From contig NZ_JHXE01000013.1 of NCBI RefSeq assembly GCF_000621865.1, forward strand, positions 120,227 to 184,226: DNA of 64,000 bases, given 5' to 3'. The position numbers and the translations under genes were made by a program. This stretch comes from Pseudobutyrivibrio sp. MD2005 (GTDB taxonomy: Bacteria; Bacillota; Clostridia; Lachnospirales; Lachnospiraceae). Position 1 is the first letter of the stretch. The number at the start of each line of letters is the position of its first letter. Of this stretch, positions 35,993 to 44,687 are shown in pieces. The notes below the pieces were generated by a model. That model ran no database searches, was not told the origin of the DNA, and worked only from the letters and a program-made list of their open reading frames with translations.

Positions 35993-36256
35993 TTGTGATA
36001 TAAATCTGAGAATAATTGGGGAAATTCTATCGCAAGAAAGCTAGAAGAGCTTATACATTCATTGCTTTGTGATAAATATGAGAGAAATTCAGAATATTTG
36101 TATCGCAAAAGTCTTGAGAAGCCGCAGATACTCGTTGATTTGTGATAAAACAGTAGATAATTAGATATACAAGAGGAAGGATATATGTATTCACTAAAAA
36201 AGTGGCCTAGCAAAGCTAGACCACTTTTAATTTATGCCGGCTGCGGGACTTGAACC
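35993..36256. repeat. Island-flanking direct repeat, copy B (with tRNA-Leu 3' end)
   Basis: 264 bp matching 27944-28206. It covers the last 22 nt of the intact tRNA-Leu gene, its terminator, and about 200 nt downstream. Several TTGTGATAAA-type decamers lie inside it (35993, 36067, 36140). The offset between the copies is 8050 bp for most of their length. Confidence 0.92.
36195..36228 (-). terminator. Intrinsic terminator of tRNA-Leu
   Basis: Minus strand: AAAAGTGG TCTAGC, loop TTT, GCTAGG CCACTTTT, then further T. It starts 7 nt after the tRNA and is duplicated in repeat copy A. Confidence 0.88.
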
Positions 36257-36318
36257 CGCACGATGTTGCCATCAACAGATTTTGAGTCTGCCTCGTCTGC
36301 CAATTCCGACAAGCCGGC
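36235..36318 (-). tRNA. tRNA-Leu (anticodon CAA)
   Basis: 84 nt with a long variable arm, as expected of a class II tRNA. Acceptor GCCGGC pairs with GCCGGC. The anticodon stem GCAGA/TCTGT encloses loop CTCAAAA, giving anticodon CAA. The T-arm GGGTTCAAGTCCC is intact. CCA is not encoded. Its 3' end is the point where the 8-kb island repeat begins. Confidence 0.93.
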
Positions 36319-36329
36319 GTCCGAAGTAT

Positions 36330-36358
36330 AGTATACTAAAAGGGGTTCACTTTTTCAA
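36330..36358 (-). promoter_or_regulatory. Promoter of tRNA-Leu
   Basis: Minus strand: TTGAAA, 17-nt spacer, TATACT, with the -10 about 12 nt before the mature tRNA. The -35 lies inside the 3' arm of the lysA terminator. Confidence 0.8.
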
Positions 36359-36388
36359 CAATAAAATGAAAAAGTTAGCCCCTTTTTT
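36338..36388 (-). terminator. Intrinsic terminator of lysA
   Basis: Minus strand: AAAAGGGGCTAACTTTTTCA pairs with TGAAAAAGTGAACCCCTTTT apart from a few central mismatches, with a 9-nt loop. It starts a few bases after the lysA stop and overlaps the tRNA-Leu promoter. Confidence 0.75.
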
Positions 36389-36394
36389 ACTGAT

Positions 36395-37663
36395 TTATTT
36401 TAGAATTCCATCAACGACTCCAAGCCCATCAAAAGTAGCAAGATAGTCTTTAATTGTTTCTGGTCGACGAATCAATTTAAAGCTTCCATCTTCCTTCAAT
36501 AAAACCTCGGCGCTCTTGAGTTTTCCGTTGTAGTTGTATCCCATAGAATAGCCGTGTGCACCAGTGTCATGGATGAAGAGGATGTCGCCCATGTCAATCT
36601 TAGGAAGCTGGCGGTCAACTGCAAATTTATCGCAGTTTTCACAAAGTGAACCAGTGACATCATATACGTGATCCTCTGGGGCATTTTCTTTGCCAAGTAC
36701 TGTGACATGATGATATGAACCGTAAACTGCTGGACGCATTAAATCAACAGCGCAAGCATCTACACCGATGTATTCTTTGTAGATGTGCTTTTCGTGAATA
36801 GCTGTAGTAACAAGTCCACCATATGGTCCCATCATAAAGCGTCCCATTTCTGTAAAGATTGAAACATCTGAAAGTCCTGCAGGAACTAGTATTTCATCGA
36901 ATGCTTTATGAACACCTTCGCCGATTACTGCAATATCGTTTGGCTTTTGATCAGGGCGATATGCAATGCCGACACCACCTGAAAGATTAACAAAAGAAAT
37001 TTCAATACCTGTTTTTTCTTTGAGCTCAACGATAAGCTCGAAAAGTGTCTTTGCAAGTGCAGGGTAGTAGTCGTTAGTAACAGTGTTTGATACTAAGAAT
37101 GCGTGAATACCAAATTCTTCTACACCTTTATCTCTGAGAATCTGGTAAGCTTCAAAAATCTGCTCTTTAGTCATGCCGTATTTGCTGTCGCCAGGATTGT
37201 CCATAATTCCATTAGAAAGCTCATAGATACCACCTGGATTAAAACGGCAGCACATTTTCTTTGGAAAATGTCCAACAGACTCTTCGTAGAAATCGATATG
37301 TGTAAAATCATCAAGGTTAACAATTACACCCAAATCATCTGCGTATTTGAATTCGCTTGCAGGTGTGTCATTAGATGAAAACATAATGTCGTCACCTTTG
37401 AATCCAAGTTCGTTGGAAAGAGCTAATTCAACATATGAAGCGCAATCAACGCCGCAACCTTCTTCTTGTAAAATTTTAAGAATAAATGGATTTGGATTTG
37501 CCTTTACTGCGAAATATTCTTTGAAGCCTTTGTTCCAAGAGAAGGCTTTGTTTACAGCTCTGGCATTTTCGCGAATACCCTTCTCGTCATAGATGTTAAA
37601 TGGAGTAGGGATGGTTTGTGTGATTTCTTGAATCTTAGATTTTGTAACAAATGGGGTTTTCAT
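36395..37663 (-). CDS. lysA: Diaminopimelate decarboxylase
   Basis: A fold-III PLP enzyme of 422 aa. The PLP lysine lies in YFAVKANPNP near residue 54, the phosphate-binding glycine loop in NLSGGVGIAY, EMGRFMMGPYGG follows, and the active-site cysteine region is GSLCENCDKF near 345. It makes L-lysine from meso-diaminopimelate. Carboxynorspermidine decarboxylase is a relative, but the length and CENCD motif favour LysA. The start codon overlaps the transglycosylase stop by 4 nt (ATGA), so the two are cotranscribed. Confidence 0.9.
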   Translation of the reverse strand: MKTPFVTKSKIQEITQTIPTPFNIYDEKGIRENARAVNKAFSWNKGFKEYFAVKANPNPFILKILQEEGCGVDCASYVELALSNELGFKGDDIMFSSNDTPASEFKYADDLGVIVNLDDFTHIDFYEESVGHFPKKMCCRFNPGGIYELSNGIMDNPGDSKYGMTKEQIFEAYQILRDKGVEEFGIHAFLVSNTVTNDYYPALAKTLFELIVELKEKTGIEISFVNLSGGVGIAYRPDQKPNDIAVIGEGVHKAFDEILVPAGLSDVSIFTEMGRFMMGPYGGLVTTAIHEKHIYKEYIGVDACAVDLMRPAVYGSYHHVTVLGKENAPEDHVYDVTGSLCENCDKFAVDRQLPKIDMGDILFIHDTGAHGYSMGYNYNGKLKSAEVLLKEDGSFKLIRRPETIKDYLATFDGLGVVDGILK

Positions 37664-38337
37664 AAGTAATTCATCTCCGCTAGTGTGTTTCTTAATACTG
37701 CATAGTTCTCGGTTTCAGGCATTTGGCGCAGAAGTGATTTCAAATCTGCTTCGATTTCTTCTTTCGTAGCTGAGCTTGAAATGTAATTTGCATATGGCAC
37801 GTTTGCTCCGCGCTTCATTATTGCCTTAATGTTTTTGACATAACTTTGAGTCTCGCCATATGGTGGTACACCATCATACATATCCACTACACTGCTACCG
37901 GCATTATAGGCAGCTAAAGCCTTGTCTACATTGCCATTGTATTGCTTGAGCTTTTGGGCAATGTATTTAGCGCCTGCCATAATATTCTCGTAGGCATCAA
38001 ATGGATGCTCGAGGCCAAGCTCGCCAGCTGTTGCAGGCATAATCTGCATTATACCCATAGCACCAGAGCGGCTGACAGCGTCAGGATTAAAGCCTGATTC
38101 CTGCTCAGCCATAGCTGTCAACAAATCATAGCTAACCCCGTATTTCTGGCTCGCTTCAATAAAGATGTCCTTGTAAGATGTAGCAGTTTTAGTGGTGTCT
38201 GCTACAGTCTTTTGATTAAGGGCTCTTTCAAAGGTGTCGCTAGTGGATGTAACCTTTTTGGCTGTACTTTTAGTAGGCCCTTCGATAACCTCTTCATAGG
38301 TTACCTGAGAACCTGAATCTACCACCGAAATTTTCAT
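37660..38337 (-). CDS. Lytic transglycosylase, SLT/goose-lysozyme type
   Basis: A protein of 225 aa. After about 60 disordered residues, the SLT domain has the catalytic Glu in AMAEQESGFNP near residue 92, then SGAMGIMQIMP, and KALAAYNAGSSVV. There is no obvious signal peptide, unlike most of the family. The MKISVVDSGSQVT start and Ser/Thr-rich N-terminus resemble flagellar-exported muramidases of Clostridia, which is an inference. It cleaves peptidoglycan glycan strands. Confidence 0.85.
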   Translation of the reverse strand: MKISVVDSGSQVTYEEVIEGPTKSTAKKVTSTSDTFERALNQKTVADTTKTATSYKDIFIEASQKYGVSYDLLTAMAEQESGFNPDAVSRSGAMGIMQIMPATAGELGLEHPFDAYENIMAGAKYIAQKLKQYNGNVDKALAAYNAGSSVVDMYDGVPPYGETQSYVKNIKAIMKRGANVPYANYISSSATKEEIEADLKSLLRQMPETENYAVLRNTLAEMNYL

Positions 38338-38355
38338 ACTCGTCCCCTTATCGGC

Positions 38356-38384
38356 TTGACATTAGTTGCCAACTTTGATATCCT
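38356..38384 (+). promoter_or_regulatory. Promoter of tRNA-Thr
   Basis: TTGACA at 38356-38361, 17-nt spacer, TATCCT at 38379-38384, 20 nt upstream of the tRNA. Confidence 0.8.
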
Positions 38385-38404
38385 TTTTCTTGCTGAAAAA
38401 GCAA

Positions 38405-38476
38405 GCTGGTATGGCTCAGAGGTAGAGCACTTCCTTGGTAAGGAAGGGGTCACGGGTTCAATTCCCGTTACCAGCT
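38405..38476 (+). tRNA. tRNA-Thr (anticodon GGT)
   Basis: 72 nt. Acceptor GCTGGTA/TACCAGC, D-arm GGCTCAGAGGTAGAGC-like, anticodon stem CTTCC/GGAAG with loop TTGGTAA, T-arm CACGGGTTCAATTCCCG. CCA is not encoded. A run of T follows directly and probably ends the transcript. Confidence 0.94.
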
Positions 38477-38493
38477 TTTTTTTTGTACCCAAA

Positions 38494-38511
38494 ATTCCGT
38501 TACCAGCTTTT
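38494..38511. repeat. Short duplicate of the tRNA-Thr 3' end
   Basis: ATTCCGTTACCAGCTTTT repeats the last bases of the tRNA and its first T, 32 nt further on and with one C fewer. It resembles an att remnant, but it is short. Confidence 0.55.
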
Positions 38512-38576
38512 GATATTTAGATACACTTTATCACATTAAAGTGAAGATGTAAACTAGATTTTGCTCAATTAAAATT

Positions 38577-41210
38577 CTAAGCGTTTTTCAGCACATTCTT
38601 TAGCTTATCAAGTAATTCCCCGTATTCTTTCATTACATCATCATGATGTTCCTTTATATAATCATAACGATTTTCTTTAACAGCAAATTCCAATTCCTTG
38701 GCAGCAGCAGATAGTGGCGCAGCGCCAATAGTGAGAGATGTTCCTTTTAGAGAGTGGGCAACGATTTGATAGTTTGGCCAATCTTCTTTTGCTAGGAAAT
38801 CTGAAAGGGCTGGGCGCTTATCCTCTGTCACATAGGTTGTAAGAATTTGTTTATAAAAATCTTCATCACCAGCAGCAAACTCAAGACCTGCATTTGTATC
38901 AATAAAGCTAAGTGCATTTACCCAATTGCTGTGAGAGACAGGCTCATTAATGGCAGATTGAGTATCAGGGTTTTCGTTTCTAATAATTAACTCTGCAGGT
39001 AGATGCTTAAGCACCATGTTCTCCAAATCCAGAGGACGGATTGGCTTTGACAGATAATCAGTAAAACCACTCTCCAGATACTTTTGATCAGCACCCATCA
39101 TTGCGTTTGCTGTAAGCATAATGATAGGCGTGTTCTTGTTAGGGCTCTGAGGGTTGGCCTTAAGTCTGTTAAGAACCTCAATACCGTCCATCTCAGGCAT
39201 CATGTGATCTAAGAATACAATATCGTAATGCTCTTTGTTAAGCATAGATAATGCTTCAGCACCGCTAAGCGCCAAATCAATAGTGATTTCAGTCTTTTTC
39301 AACAGTCCAACAAAAACATCTAAGTTCATTTGAACATCATCAACAGATAAGATTCGAGCCTTTGGTGCAGTAAAGCTTGAGTGATACTTGGCAGTTTTAT
39401 TATTGTAGTTCTCTGAAATATTACCAATAGGAGTGCTGTTTACTACAATTTGAGGAATCTCTATCGTAAATACGGTACCTTGACCATAAACACTCTCTAC
39501 ATTGATGACACCATGTAAAAGAGAGACAAGGTTTTTAGTGATAGATAGTCCTAAACCAGAGCCTTGAATAGTTCTGTTGCGAGACAGCTCAAAGCGCTGG
39601 AAATTCTCAAATAAATGTGGAAGATCTTCTTTTTTAATACCGATGCCACTGTCAATTACCTTTAGAACTAAAATGATTGTATTGTTGTTTGCATTTTTGA
39701 AGCTCACATCAAGCATGATAGTTCCGCCGTTAGGTGTGTACTTAACAGCATTTGAAAGCAGGTTTGAAATAATCTGCTTAATACGAACTTCATCCCCCTC
39801 GAGAACTGTTGGCATAGTAGGATCGCATTTTGCTGAAAGATTTTGCTTCTTTTCAAGTGTCAGATTTAAGAACATACTGTAGCAATCTGAAATCAAATCG
39901 TTGACATGATATTCATCTGTAACAACTTCCAATTTTCCAGATTCAATCTTTGAGAAATCTAATACGTCATTGATTAATGATGTAAGATTTCTAGATGCAA
40001 TTTTAATGTTATCAGCATATTTTAAGATGGTTTCATCAGTACATTCTCTACGAATTAATTCATCCATACCAGAAATAATATTGATAGGGGTACGAATCTC
40101 ATGAGAAATGTTGCTGATAAACTCAGATTTAGCTCTGTTTGCAGCCTGTGCTTCTTCGATAAGACGATTTTCCTCAGTAAGATCGGTGGCAACAAGGATG
40201 TAACACATAGGCTCGTTATTGCGGTCCATCTTACATGAGAAATTAACAAGAGTAACTTTATCAGTGACAACGGATGTGAGCCTGTAGTCTATAGCGATTC
40301 CTTCGGTGGCTTTTTCGAACATTTTTAGAGGCTCACCGCTGTTTAATTTGAAGATTTCTTTTAGACGAATACGATGAGGCTCTTTGTTAAGGCCTAAAAG
40401 ATTATTAGCATATTCGTTTGAAAGATTTAGGTGATAGTTAGTGTCAAAAACAAGTAGTCCTGTACCTAAAGTTGAAAAAATATCACGGCTAATACTATTT
40501 ACAGTGATATAGAAAGTCATGTAGTTGTTGGCACCGGTGAAAAATACAACGAAGGCTAGACATATGCCAATGCAGTAGAAGATGTGAGAAAAGCTAATGT
40601 CGTGAGTGGTTTTTAGCACATCAGGAACTGCTGAAAATAAAAAGATAAAGTTAGATATAAAAGCAAATAAAACAAGGCGTCTTTCTCTGCGGTATTTTGA
40701 ACTGAAAGCCCAAACAATACCAATAGTAGATAGACATATAGCAAAAACAATAAGATAAGTATAGTGGAAAATGTGACGATATGGATCGGAACGTGTGTAG
40801 CCAGTAAATGTAGCATAGCGGATAAAAGTATCTGTATCAGGATGGCCATAAATAACTACATCGAATATGGCTGCAATAGAAGCAAGACCGATAATAAGGT
40901 ATTCTGCAATATGGCTGAAATTAAGGCAGCTGGTAATAAGCAAGAGCTCTGCAACCAAATAGATATCAATACCTATGAGTCCAATAAGGCGAAAATAGTA
41001 TGCTAAATGAAGGTTAGTGCTTAGAGACATTGTAGCGTAACCCATACAACACAAACCATTGCCTATTGAAATTAAAAGAACTGAGTATTTAAAAAAGCCC
41101 CTAGTATGACGCTCTCGTCGTAGAAAGCTGGCACCTAGATGCATAGATGATGCTCCTGCTATGAGGAGTACGATATTAATATATAGTACGTTGTCTAAAA
41201 ATTTTTCCAT
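38577..41210 (-). CDS. Hybrid sensor kinase: membrane sensor, PAS, HisKA, HATPase, receiver, Hpt
   Basis: A protein of about 877 aa. Residues 1-230 form roughly seven membrane segments of the 7TM-type sensor. A PAS-like domain near 260-360 is followed by HisKA (SHEIRTPIN), HATPase_c (NLLSNAVKYTPNGG, SGIGIKKEDLP, GSGLGLSI), a receiver (FLDHMMPEMDG) and a C-terminal Hpt domain (VAHSLKGTS). All phosphorelay residues are present. The start is uncertain: neither the ATG at 41210 nor the alternatives up to 41234 have a clear ribosome site. It is divergent from a LytTR regulator gene, which may be its partner. Confidence 0.88.
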   Translation of the reverse strand: MEKFLDNVLYINIVLLIAGASSMHLGASFLRRERHTRGFFKYSVLLISIGNGLCCMGYATMSLSTNLHLAYYFRLIGLIGIDIYLVAELLLITSCLNFSHIAEYLIIGLASIAAIFDVVIYGHPDTDTFIRYATFTGYTRSDPYRHIFHYTYLIVFAICLSTIGIVWAFSSKYRRERRLVLFAFISNFIFLFSAVPDVLKTTHDISFSHIFYCIGICLAFVVFFTGANNYMTFYITVNSISRDIFSTLGTGLLVFDTNYHLNLSNEYANNLLGLNKEPHRIRLKEIFKLNSGEPLKMFEKATEGIAIDYRLTSVVTDKVTLVNFSCKMDRNNEPMCYILVATDLTEENRLIEEAQAANRAKSEFISNISHEIRTPINIISGMDELIRRECTDETILKYADNIKIASRNLTSLINDVLDFSKIESGKLEVVTDEYHVNDLISDCYSMFLNLTLEKKQNLSAKCDPTMPTVLEGDEVRIKQIISNLLSNAVKYTPNGGTIMLDVSFKNANNNTIILVLKVIDSGIGIKKEDLPHLFENFQRFELSRNRTIQGSGLGLSITKNLVSLLHGVINVESVYGQGTVFTIEIPQIVVNSTPIGNISENYNNKTAKYHSSFTAPKARILSVDDVQMNLDVFVGLLKKTEITIDLALSGAEALSMLNKEHYDIVFLDHMMPEMDGIEVLNRLKANPQSPNKNTPIIMLTANAMMGADQKYLESGFTDYLSKPIRPLDLENMVLKHLPAELIIRNENPDTQSAINEPVSHSNWVNALSFIDTNAGLEFAAGDEDFYKQILTTYVTEDKRPALSDFLAKEDWPNYQIVAHSLKGTSLTIGAAPLSAAAKELEFAVKENRYDYIKEHHDDVMKEYGELLDKLKNVLKNA

Positions 41211-41304
41211 ATGCATATTATATAAAATATTCACTTTATTTTCATTATCAAGTTGTTATAATTGTGGTATTATTTTTCTATAAGATTAAATTAAGGGGAT
41301 AATT

Positions 41305-42018
41305 ATGAGAGTAGCAGTTATTGATGACGAAAGTATTTTTCGAATGCAATTAAAAATGATGGTGGAGAGAGTATCTGCTAATAAGGCTATTCCAATCGAG
41401 GTTGAAGAATTCGCCAGCGGGCCAGATTTCATTTCAGTACTATCAGAAAGAAGATTCGATATTGTATTTATGGATATTTTCATGCCTGGTATGGATGGAA
41501 TAGAAACCTCTAAAAAGCTTAGACAAAAGACTGAGCGTACTTTCCTTATTTTCATGACAGCTTCAGATGGACATTATCCTGATGCATTTTCGCTACATGC
41601 ATTTGACTATGTGACTAAACCATTTAATCTGGAAAGAATTGATCAGGTGCTTACAGAGGTTATAGAGCATACACCGATGGATGAGACATTTATTAAAGTG
41701 TCTACAGGCTCTCTTGAGGAACGCATCTATCTTAAGGATATTATTTCAGTTACAACAGATGGTCATTATTTGGAGATTAATAAGTCCGATGATGGCTCTA
41801 CCCGTGTCAGACTTACCTCTGGTGAGTTTTTACAAATGACAGGTTCCGATAAAAGGTTTTTAATGATTAACCGTGGAATTATCATCAATATGGACTTTAT
41901 CGATTACGTGGATAATGGTGATGTACACATGGATGATAAAACAGTATTTCCAATATCTGCCAGAAAAGTTTCTGAGATATCTCAGCAGATAAAAGATTAT
42001 CAATTTAGCACGAGATAA
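41305..42018 (+). CDS. LytTR-family response regulator
   Basis: A protein of 237 aa. The receiver has VIDDES at the start, acceptor Asp in IVFMDIFMPGMDG near residue 55 and Lys in DYVTKPF near 107. The LytTR domain begins near residue 130 (FIKVSTGSLEERIYLKDI, HYLEINKS, FLMINRGIIINMDFID). RBS AAGGGGATAATT. It lies just upstream of a surface protein gene and divergent from the hybrid kinase. A 20-bp-period repeat found before both downstream surface genes is a candidate target. Confidence 0.9.
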   Translation: MRVAVIDDESIFRMQLKMMVERVSANKAIPIEVEEFASGPDFISVLSERRFDIVFMDIFMPGMDGIETSKKLRQKTERTFLIFMTASDGHYPDAFSLHAFDYVTKPFNLERIDQVLTEVIEHTPMDETFIKVSTGSLEERIYLKDIISVTTDGHYLEINKSDDGSTRVRLTSGEFLQMTGSDKRFLMINRGIIINMDFIDYVDNGDVHMDDKTVFPISARKVSEISQQIKDYQFSTR

Positions 42019-42032
42019 GTGAAAAAAATAAG

Positions 42033-42098
42033 CTAGAAGTGATTGTTTTGCCAAATTCAGTTAAATTTTGCCAAAACACTTGCTTCTAGTTTTTTTTC
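42033..42098 (+). terminator. Terminator or attenuator between the LytTR gene and the surface protein gene
   Basis: CTAGAAG (42033-42039) pairs with CTTCTAG (42083-42089), extended inward by an imperfect GTTTTG/CAAAAC stem, and is followed by nine T. It ends about 60 nt before the next start codon, so it could terminate the regulator mRNA or act as an attenuator. Confidence 0.65.
42046..42075 (+). promoter_or_regulatory. Conserved upstream element of surface protein 1
   Basis: TTTTGCCAAA, 10 nt containing CAGTTAA, then TTTTGCCAAA; period 20 nt. A similar element lies at 44688-44717 before surface protein 2 (17 of the 25 bases after the first GCC agree). It overlaps the loop part of the terminator-like hairpin. 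Confidence 0.5.
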
Positions 42099-42156
42099 TG
42101 TTAATCTATATAAAGAGAAAAAATCGTCACTTTTGATAGAAAGGGTAATAATTGTT

Positions 42157-44562
42157 ATGAAACGTTGTGCAGTTAAGGCCGCGGCTCTTAGTCTGTCTAC
42201 AATTTCATTAGCAAGTACGGTTACATTTCCGGTACACGCCCAGGCTCCAGAGGAATCTGAGAGCCTTGTTTTCGTATCTGAAGATAATTCCGAAACCCTG
42301 CAGGCTGCAAGTGAGCAGCAAGTGACAAATGATGCTGCAGATACGTCACAGCTTTTAGATTCCCTTGAACCGGTGGAAGGTGCTGTGTCAGAGGAAGATA
42401 TTCCAAATATCGAGGAAACAGTAGGGGCTACTGAAAACATTGAAAAGGCCAAAGATGCTATGGACGAATCAGAAGCTATGGCCAAAGAGGCGAGTGAATC
42501 AGTAGCAGAAATAACCGAAGAGACTAAACAATCTACGGGCCAGGCAGTTGAAACTGCAACTGAAGCGGCGACAGTGATATCAGACGAAAATACCACAGAA
42601 GCCGAAGCCGAGGCAATTATTGGTGATGCAGAAAAGACAGTCGATCAGGCTGAAGTAGATTATATCTCAGCAGAAGATGCATACAATAAAAAATTAGAAG
42701 AATACCAGGCTGCAAAAGAAGATTACGAGACAGCAGTTGCGGCATATAATTCAAATAAAGAAAAAGCAAATGCTGACCTTGCAGCAGCTCAGGAAAAGCT
42801 AGATGCGGCAAAAGAAAAGCTTGATGCTTTAGAAAAGCAGCTAGAGGCAGCTCAAAAGGATTTGGTAGATGCGGGAGCTACAGCGATAATTTCTGCCGAT
42901 GACAATAAATCTACCGACGTTGCAGCATATGTTGCTTCAGTCGTTCAATACTACTACGCTCCAAAGATGCTTTTAGCAGAAGGAGAGCAAATACAGAACT
43001 TCGTAGTAAGCGATACATCCGCAGAGTATGTGACAATTACTTATGATGTGTACGATGTAGATGGCAATTTTGTTCGCTCTACAAAAGCTGATTATGGTTT
43101 TGATGTAGATAAAGCAACTGGAGAAATCCGTATATACGATAATAAATTAGAGTATACATATACAGATGCTAATGGAAAAGAAGTCGTTCTAAGTAAGGAA
43201 GACGCTGAAAAACTTAAGGATGGATTGGTGGAGATTGACAGTTATTGGACTGCAACAGGTTTCTATATTCCAAGATATTCAGCAGATTATCATTATACAG
43301 GAACTATTCCTGCTAAGGACTATAGTGATTCAAAAGCTATCAAGCAAGGCAACGATGCTGCCAAAGCAGCATATAGTGATGGAACTAAATACTATAATGC
43401 AGATGCATCCTTTGTGAGCGGAACCAGATCATCAGGCGACTATCTTGAAAAATATGATTTAAATCTCAATTACAAGGTTAGTTATGATCAGGTTGTTTAC
43501 AGGCGGTTTAAGGTTGGTGGCTACACTCAGTCATATTCCGATGCAGTTGCAGATATTGTTGCAAATGGAGGAATAGTAATAAGCACTGAGGCAGAATACA
43601 ATCGAGGTATCATAAGATACGTTGAAGGAATTGCAATCAGTGATGCTATCAAATCTGGAAAGTATAGTTCGTATTCAGAAGCACTTGCAGCAGTGAAGCA
43701 GGAAGCCCTTAATAATAAGGGTGTTGTAGGAATTGATTCAAGCAATTCTCCACTTGATATATCAGAACAGCCGGTGTATGCGAAGGTTGAAAAGGCCTAC
43801 AACAACATATTCAGTAGTTTTAATAGCAACTATTCAGAATATGTTGCAGAGCTCAGAACAAAGCTTTCAGGCTATAGTGAGTCACTTCAAACAGTGGCAA
43901 AAGCTAAGGAAGAATATTCTGCGGCCAGTGAGAAAGTTGCAGATTTAAGGCAGCAGATTTCCAAATTAAATGCTGCAGATGATATTACAGCAGCTGCTAC
44001 TATCACAAAGCTTGAGATTGAGCTAGAAAAAGCTGAAGCAAATTATAAACAGGCTAAAGAAAATCTTGATAATGCTAAGGCGGCACTAGCTGATGCTAAA
44101 ACAACATTCGATTCTCGTTTTAATAATGACGTTGAGGAAGAGATTGTTGAGGAGATTGTTGAAGCAGATGCTGATACATCTGATGAATCATCTGGTGCTT
44201 CAACTGTAACAGAAATTGCACCTGCTGTAGTTCTTCCAGAGGTGATTCTCCCAGAGGAAATCCTTGAGGAGATTGAAGAAGTGGAAGATGACGACGATGA
44301 TTCTGATTCTTCGGATAATGGTGGCGGAGAATCTGTTGCTGAGGAAGAGGAAGTTCCTGAAGAAGTTCCTGCTGAAATTCCACCAGAAACAGAAGAGATT
44401 CCAGAAGAGGAAGCACCTGCAGGTGTTACAATCGCAGGATTGCTTGCAAGAGGCAAGTGGTTTGTTGGTCTTGCAGGAGTTTCAACAGCCGGCGTTGGTG
44501 TGGCGGTCATTGAAGCAAAAAGACGTGCAGCAATAAAGATTATTGATAAGCTTAGTCAATAG
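42157..44562 (+). CDS. Large cell-surface protein 1, coiled coil with C-terminal anchor, 801 aa
   Basis: A signal peptide (MKRCAVKAAALSLS..VHAQA, cleavage near residue 29) is followed by an acidic, Glu/Ala-rich region. Alternating helical heptads (residues 160-250) and a beta-rich, Tyr-rich domain (YDVYDVDGNFVRS, YWTATGFYIPRYS, VVYRRFKVGG) come next, then a second coiled coil (EYSAASEKVADLRQQI) and a Glu/Pro/Asp-rich stalk. It ends in a hydrophobic segment and basic tail (GLAGVSTAGVGVAVIEAKRR). There is no LPXTG. ATG 42157 follows GAAAGGG. The function is unknown; adhesion is the simplest guess. Confidence 0.78.
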   Translation: MKRCAVKAAALSLSTISLASTVTFPVHAQAPEESESLVFVSEDNSETLQAASEQQVTNDAADTSQLLDSLEPVEGAVSEEDIPNIEETVGATENIEKAKDAMDESEAMAKEASESVAEITEETKQSTGQAVETATEAATVISDENTTEAEAEAIIGDAEKTVDQAEVDYISAEDAYNKKLEEYQAAKEDYETAVAAYNSNKEKANADLAAAQEKLDAAKEKLDALEKQLEAAQKDLVDAGATAIISADDNKSTDVAAYVASVVQYYYAPKMLLAEGEQIQNFVVSDTSAEYVTITYDVYDVDGNFVRSTKADYGFDVDKATGEIRIYDNKLEYTYTDANGKEVVLSKEDAEKLKDGLVEIDSYWTATGFYIPRYSADYHYTGTIPAKDYSDSKAIKQGNDAAKAAYSDGTKYYNADASFVSGTRSSGDYLEKYDLNLNYKVSYDQVVYRRFKVGGYTQSYSDAVADIVANGGIVISTEAEYNRGIIRYVEGIAISDAIKSGKYSSYSEALAAVKQEALNNKGVVGIDSSNSPLDISEQPVYAKVEKAYNNIFSSFNSNYSEYVAELRTKLSGYSESLQTVAKAKEEYSAASEKVADLRQQISKLNAADDITAAATITKLEIELEKAEANYKQAKENLDNAKAALADAKTTFDSRFNNDVEEEIVEEIVEADADTSDESSGASTVTEIAPAVVLPEVILPEEILEEIEEVEDDDDDSDSSDNGGGESVAEEEEVPEEVPAEIPPETEEIPEEEAPAGVTIAGLLARGKWFVGLAGVSTAGVGVAVIEAKRRAAIKIIDKLSQ

Positions 44563-44573
44563 AATTTAAATAT

Positions 44574-44623
44574 TAAGAGGATTTAGTAATCGTAGTATGA
44601 TACGGTGCTAATCCTCTTTTTTT
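44574..44623 (+). terminator. Terminator of surface protein 1
   Basis: AAGAGGATT..AG at 44575-44585 pairs with CTAATCCTCTT at 44608-44618 across a 20-nt loop, followed by T-rich sequence. Confidence 0.75.
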
Positions 44624-44687
44624 ATGCGCTAAAATAACAATTCTCTACAGGCCGATTTGTAGATATTTCTAAATTAGGAAAATTATT

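Noticed and set aside
42057..42596. 179-codon minus-strand frame over the start of surface protein 1
   Set aside because: It is a shadow of the coding strand and covers the terminator and promoter region.
44043..44510. Serine-rich 155-codon minus-strand frame within surface protein 1
   Set aside because: It is the reverse reading of the Glu/Pro/Asp-rich stalk; no start signals.
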